Below the pieces are notes generated by a model. The model saw only the letters and a program-made list of their open reading frames with translations, did no database searches and had not been told where the DNA came from. Both the position numbers and the translations under genes were made by a program. Below are positions 5,795 to 8,284 of a stretch of DNA of 8,284 nt, piece by piece. Position 1 is the first letter of the stretch. The number at the start of each line of letters is the position of its first letter. The stretch lies in contig CAMHNT010000094.1 in NCBI GenBank assembly GCA_946186535.1, forward strand, positions 1 to 8,284, given 5' to 3'. The DNA comes from an uncultured Clostridia bacterium (GTDB taxonomy: Bacteria > Bacillota > Clostridia > Oscillospirales > Acutalibacteraceae).

Positions 5795-7420
5795 TTATTT
5801 TTTTTCGTCAGAATTTTCTGCATTGACCGCTTCGTTAACGAAATCCATTCGTCTGATGTAAGCTTCACCGATACCCAGAAATACAAAAAGATAAGGTGTA
5901 ACTATAGGTGTTGCAAGGTTAAAGATCGCCTGAGAGCAGTAAGAAACAACAACCGTAATAACGATGAGAAGAGGAAGATTGTTTTCACCTCTTTTTATGC
6001 ATCTTACAATAAGCGATACCAGAGTAACCATATATGCCAGAAGTCCCAGTGAGCCGATAGTTACAAGATACTGCAAATATTCGTTGTGAGCAGTATCGAA
6101 AACGCTTCCATGGCGCTTGAGCATGTCCTGGCGATAAACGGATTTCATCACCTGACCGAATGTATCTGGACCGGTACCGACAAGAATATTTTTAATTCCG
6201 CCGTCCTTGAAAAGGATCATACCTCTTATCCACGCATATCCTCGGTGGGTACCCCACTGGTCGTTAAGTCTCATGTACTTTGTCAGTGAACCGAGGTCGG
6301 TCGTTTTGTCTATGAAACTGAAGTAAATGAAAACGAATAGGATCGCCGCCGCGCATAATCCGACGAATATTCCCGCAGCGGTCTGAACCCATTTGGGAGT
6401 GTGCTTATACTCATATTTTCTTTTGAGAATATAAAAAACAACTGTACCAACAGCAGCTGCTGCTATTAAAATATAAATTTTGTTGTTGAAAATAAGAAGC
6501 ATAGGGATTTTGTCAAGAGACTTCATTTCATCTCCGAAGATCGCCGAAATAAGTCGGAGCACCTTACATGAAAGCAGCATTGAAAATACACAGAGAAAGT
6601 ATCTGAACATTCTGTCTGCGTTTCCGCATGCATATACAAACAGGGCTGCCATGAATGCAGCGAGTCCGAAGTAGCCGCTGTCACTGTCCGCAACGATAAG
6701 TCCCATAAAACAGATTCCCACAGCAACGCTGTAAAGAACTGATGAAACAGCCTTTTTTGACATAACCAGCATCGATGCTGCAACAGGAAGAGCTACGCAG
6801 ACGAAGCAGGAGAAAAGGTTTTTATTACCGATCGTAGTGATAAAAGTTGCCTGCTGTTCGGCTTTTATGCGTTCGAGAATCTTGAACGGGTCCGCATAGA
6901 ATTCGTGAAGAATTGCAATAATACATACAACGCAGGCGGTTATTATAAACAAATAGTAGGGAAGCTCCTTTTGTTTAAGATATCTTGACAAAAGGAAATA
7001 ACATAAAACATAAACCGACATGAGAATAAGACCGCAGTCACGTCCCTTGGAGCCTGTAACGGCTTCCATTCCGTACTTTGAAAGAAGCGTCGAAATTGCG
7101 CATATAAGAAGAAATCCAAGCATTCCGAAATCGGTTACGGAAAGACGGAAGAGTTTTTTGGGCCACATTTCCTTATCGATTACGCATATATATGTTGCAA
7201 TAATGAAAAAAAGATATACCAGGGTGCTTGCAATGAAATAATGAAGCCTGTCTTTTCTTATGTTGAAAAGCATATCTGTCATAAAAACAGGGAAAAGTGT
7301 GAACATGCTGATTAAAAACAGATTTGAAAATTTTTCATGCATCGACAGTCCGCTTCTTTGAAGAGTCTGCGCTTCGGATTTTGCCCTGACAGATTTTTGT
7401 TTGTTCTTATTATTACTCAA
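5795..7420 (-). CDS. O-antigen ligase / WzyC-domain family polytopic membrane protein
   Basis: This 541-residue membrane protein has about 12 hydrophobic segments (near 33-52, 62-82, 97-114, 130-146, 155-172, 202-220, 228-246, 249-266, 274-295, 313-332, 348-369, 449-473, 483-518). A charged N-terminus of about 30 residues and the tail after 522 are predicted cytoplasmic. The family signature is the large outer loop between segments 11 and 12 (about 370-448): RLNDQWGTHRGYAW (384-397), GTGPDTF (415-421) and HNEYLQYL (445-452), with LGLLAY just after. The GxGPxxF and HNxYLQ pair is typical of the WzyC/O-antigen ligase superfamily, which transfers or polymerises lipid-linked glycans on the outer membrane face; His445 is the likely counterpart of the essential WaaL His. 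The family also covers polymerases and protein O-glycosylases, so the exact reaction is open. In a Gram-positive it may act on a capsule, teichoic-acid-like polymer or glycoprotein. The start is TTG 7420, with GAGGAGG 9 nt upstream. It follows ruvX by 28 nt, and no glycosyltransferases are nearby. Confidence 0.85.
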   Translation of the reverse strand: MSNNKNKQKSVRAKSEAQTLQRSGLSMHEKFSNLFLISMFTLFPVFMTDMLFNIRKDRLHYFIASTLVYLFFIIATYICVIDKEMWPKKLFRLSVTDFGMLGFLLICAISTLLSKYGMEAVTGSKGRDCGLILMSVYVLCYFLLSRYLKQKELPYYLFIITACVVCIIAILHEFYADPFKILERIKAEQQATFITTIGNKNLFSCFVCVALPVAASMLVMSKKAVSSVLYSVAVGICFMGLIVADSDSGYFGLAAFMAALFVYACGNADRMFRYFLCVFSMLLSCKVLRLISAIFGDEMKSLDKIPMLLIFNNKIYILIAAAAVGTVVFYILKRKYEYKHTPKWVQTAAGIFVGLCAAAILFVFIYFSFIDKTTDLGSLTKYMRLNDQWGTHRGYAWIRGMILFKDGGIKNILVGTGPDTFGQVMKSVYRQDMLKRHGSVFDTAHNEYLQYLVTIGSLGLLAYMVTLVSLIVRCIKRGENNLPLLIVITVVVSYCSQAIFNLATPIVTPYLFVFLGIGEAYIRRMDFVNEAVNAENSDEKK

Positions 7421-7429
7421 TTTTTGTAA

Positions 7430-7436
7430 CCTCCTC
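7430..7436 (-). promoter_or_regulatory. Strong ribosome binding site for the TTG start of the ligase-like gene
   Basis: GAGGAGG on the minus strand is 9 nt upstream of the TTG at 7420. The next in-frame Met is residue 27 and has no comparable site, so the TTG start is preferred. Confidence 0.8.
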
Positions 7437-7448
7437 GTTTTTTCAAAA

Positions 7449-7850
7449 TTATTTTATGGAATCAAGGTACGTTTGAAGAATAACGGTTGCAGCAACAGCG
7501 TCGACTGTCTGTTTTCTTTTCTTTCCTCGGACGTTGTTGTCGCTGAGATACCTGTGAGCGATAACCGTTGTACATCTTTCGTCCTGCATTTTTATGGGAA
7601 TACTCACATAACCCGAAAGCATCTCTGCAAATGCCCTTGCATTCTGAGCGCTTTCACCTTCCGAGCCGTCCATATTTTTAGGAAGTCCTATAACAATAAG
7701 TTCAGCTTTATGCTCGGATGATAGGGCTGCGATTTTTTCCGCAAGCTTTTCTTTGTTCCATTCTTCAATTACACACAGAGGAAACATTGTTTTGTCACAA
7801 ACCGCAATTCCTGTTCGTGCCTTTCCTAAATCAACTGCCATTATTATCAT
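7449..7850 (-). CDS. ruvX: RuvX/YqgF family putative pre-16S rRNA nuclease
   Basis: This 133-residue RNase H-fold protein of the YqgF/RuvX family is linked to 5'-end maturation of pre-16S rRNA and also described as a putative Holliday junction resolvase; it is cytosolic. The family motifs are all present: AVDLGKARTGIAV at the N-terminus with Asp7, IGLPKNMDGSEG (54-65), DERCTT (90-95) with Glu91, where the usual form is DERLTT/DERFTT, and KRKQTVDAVAATVIL near the C-terminus with Asp117. Asp7, Glu91 and Asp117 form the expected acidic metal-binding set. Length is normal for the family. The start is ATG 7850; the nearest Shine-Dalgarno match (AGGA, 7865-7868) is 14 nt away, which is weak, and an ATG three codons later is no better. 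In many Firmicutes ruvX sits between ireB and a UPF0473 gene; neither is seen here, and a membrane ligase-like gene follows instead. Confidence 0.94.
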   Translation of the reverse strand: MIIMAVDLGKARTGIAVCDKTMFPLCVIEEWNKEKLAEKIAALSSEHKAELIVIGLPKNMDGSEGESAQNARAFAEMLSGYVSIPIKMQDERCTTVIAHRYLSDNNVRGKKRKQTVDAVAATVILQTYLDSIK

Positions 7851-8284
7851 TGTATATTACCACATCCTTAATATTCTGTAATTAAAATAATCTAACCAAC
7901 TATAGATATGTGAATATTAATGGTTATTTTTTTCTTGTTGTGATGTATTTTCTTTTTTGAAAATCAGACAGAAATCCCCTGATTTGTTCGAAATTTTTCT
8001 TAAATTTTTTGGAATACTTATTTACAATTTACGAATTTTATGATATTATTAGTATAAATAAATTGTAGGAAATTGCATTAATTTGGCTTTTTTACTGTAG
8101 AAATCTACGTCTTGGAAATACGATATGAATTTGATATTTTAAATCATTCTGATCCGGAGTTTATGTTATCTGAAATAACCGGTCAAAAGCTATGATTATG
8201 TGATTTTGTTGCAAATGCAAACAACTGATATTTTATCACATATTTCCTTGTTTGTACAGAAAAAATACAATTTTTTAATATCTT
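7851..8284. other. AT-rich intergenic region without a supported gene
   Basis: This stretch of 434 bases must contain the ruvX promoter, though only weak matches are visible (a TATAGT at 7899-7904 on the minus strand with no good -35; a TTGACC...TAAACT pair about 300 nt upstream of ruvX). It also contains a plus-strand promoter (8021-8049), and small inverted repeats at 8097-8108 (GTAG/CTAC), 8165-8179 (GTTAT/ATAAC) and 8226-8238 (TGATA/TATCA). Open frames are short and lack ribosome binding sites. It may include the 5' leader of a plus-strand gene beyond the window. Confidence 0.6.
8021..8049 (+). promoter_or_regulatory. Predicted SigA-type promoter pointing out of the window
   Basis: There is a -35 of TTTACA (8021-8026), a spacer of exactly 17 nt, and a -10 of TATTAT (8044-8049). 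Transcription should begin near 8056 and run past the right edge. No convincing start codon follows within the remaining 230 bases, so the product is either a gene with a long leader or an untranslated RNA. AT-rich DNA gives chance matches, hence the moderate score. Confidence 0.55.

Noticed and set aside
7870..7927. A promoter directly upstream of ruvX
   Set aside because: Candidate hexamers (TATAGT at 7899-7904, TTGGTT at 7894-7899 with AATATT) lack a matching partner at proper spacing, so no position could be defended.
8164..8196. Ten-codon plus-strand frame (ATG 8163-8165 region) preceded by CCGGAG, as a leader peptide
   Set aside because: The spacing between GGAG and the ATG is only 3 nt and the peptide has no run of regulatory codons, so a leader-peptide attenuator is not supported.
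8200..8284. Plus-strand frame open to the right edge from GTG 8200 or ATG 8215 (product beginning MQTTDILSH)
   Set aside because: No Shine-Dalgarno sequence precedes either codon and only about 25 codons are visible in very AT-rich DNA. It could be a gene start, but nothing in the window supports it.
1..8284. CRISPR array, insertion sequence, attachment site, toxin-antitoxin or defence system
   Set aside because: No regularly spaced direct repeats, transposase or integrase motifs, terminal inverted repeats or nuclease/helicase effector genes are visible on either strand; RuvX is a housekeeping protein.

Overview
The window looks like a chromosomal segment of a low-to-moderate GC Firmicute, most likely an anaerobic Clostridia member of the Ruminococcus/Oscillospirales type. 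The basis is strong GGAGG ribosome binding sites, UUG starts, AT-rich intergenic DNA, a two-gene SUF-type Fe-S locus with a short SufB/SufD-like protein, and a TM287/288-type heterodimeric ABC exporter. The taxonomic placement is inferred from gene content; no 16S or marker gene is present.

Layout, left to right. Positions 3-113 hold the last 36 codons of a plus-strand gene that enters from outside. All other genes lie on the minus strand, so they are read from right to left. (1) Positions 265-1966 are the Fe-S unit: a well-formed promoter (1938-1966), the SufC-type ATPase (1184-1891) and the SufB/SufD-like scaffold (265-1182), ending in a hairpin terminator (221-260) that faces the incoming plus-strand gene. 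(2) Positions 1967-2198 are non-coding and contain a GC-rich, hairpin-rich element. (3) Positions 2199-5680 are two translationally coupled ABC exporter half-transporters that by motif form a heterodimer with one degenerate and one catalytic ATP site. (4) Positions 5741-7850 are a ruvX (yqgF) gene followed 28 nt later by a polytopic O-antigen ligase/WzyC-like membrane protein, closed by a strong terminator (5741-5784). (5) Positions 7851-8284 are AT-rich and non-coding as far as can be seen, with a good promoter pointing out of the right edge.

The units are functionally separate. SufC and the SufB-like protein should form an ATPase-scaffold complex for Fe-S cluster assembly, with the cysteine desulfurase encoded elsewhere. 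The ABC pair should form a membrane exporter of unknown substrate. RuvX is a housekeeping RNase H-fold nuclease, and the ligase-like protein probably acts on a lipid-linked glycan at the outer face of the membrane.

I found no CRISPR array, IS element, tRNA, rRNA, phage gene or recognisable defence system. The points most worth a second look are the minimal SUF locus, the asymmetric ABC pair, the ligase gene with no other glycan genes nearby, the structured element at 2018-2160, and the leader-like region at the right edge. I do not see evidence for a wholly new system.
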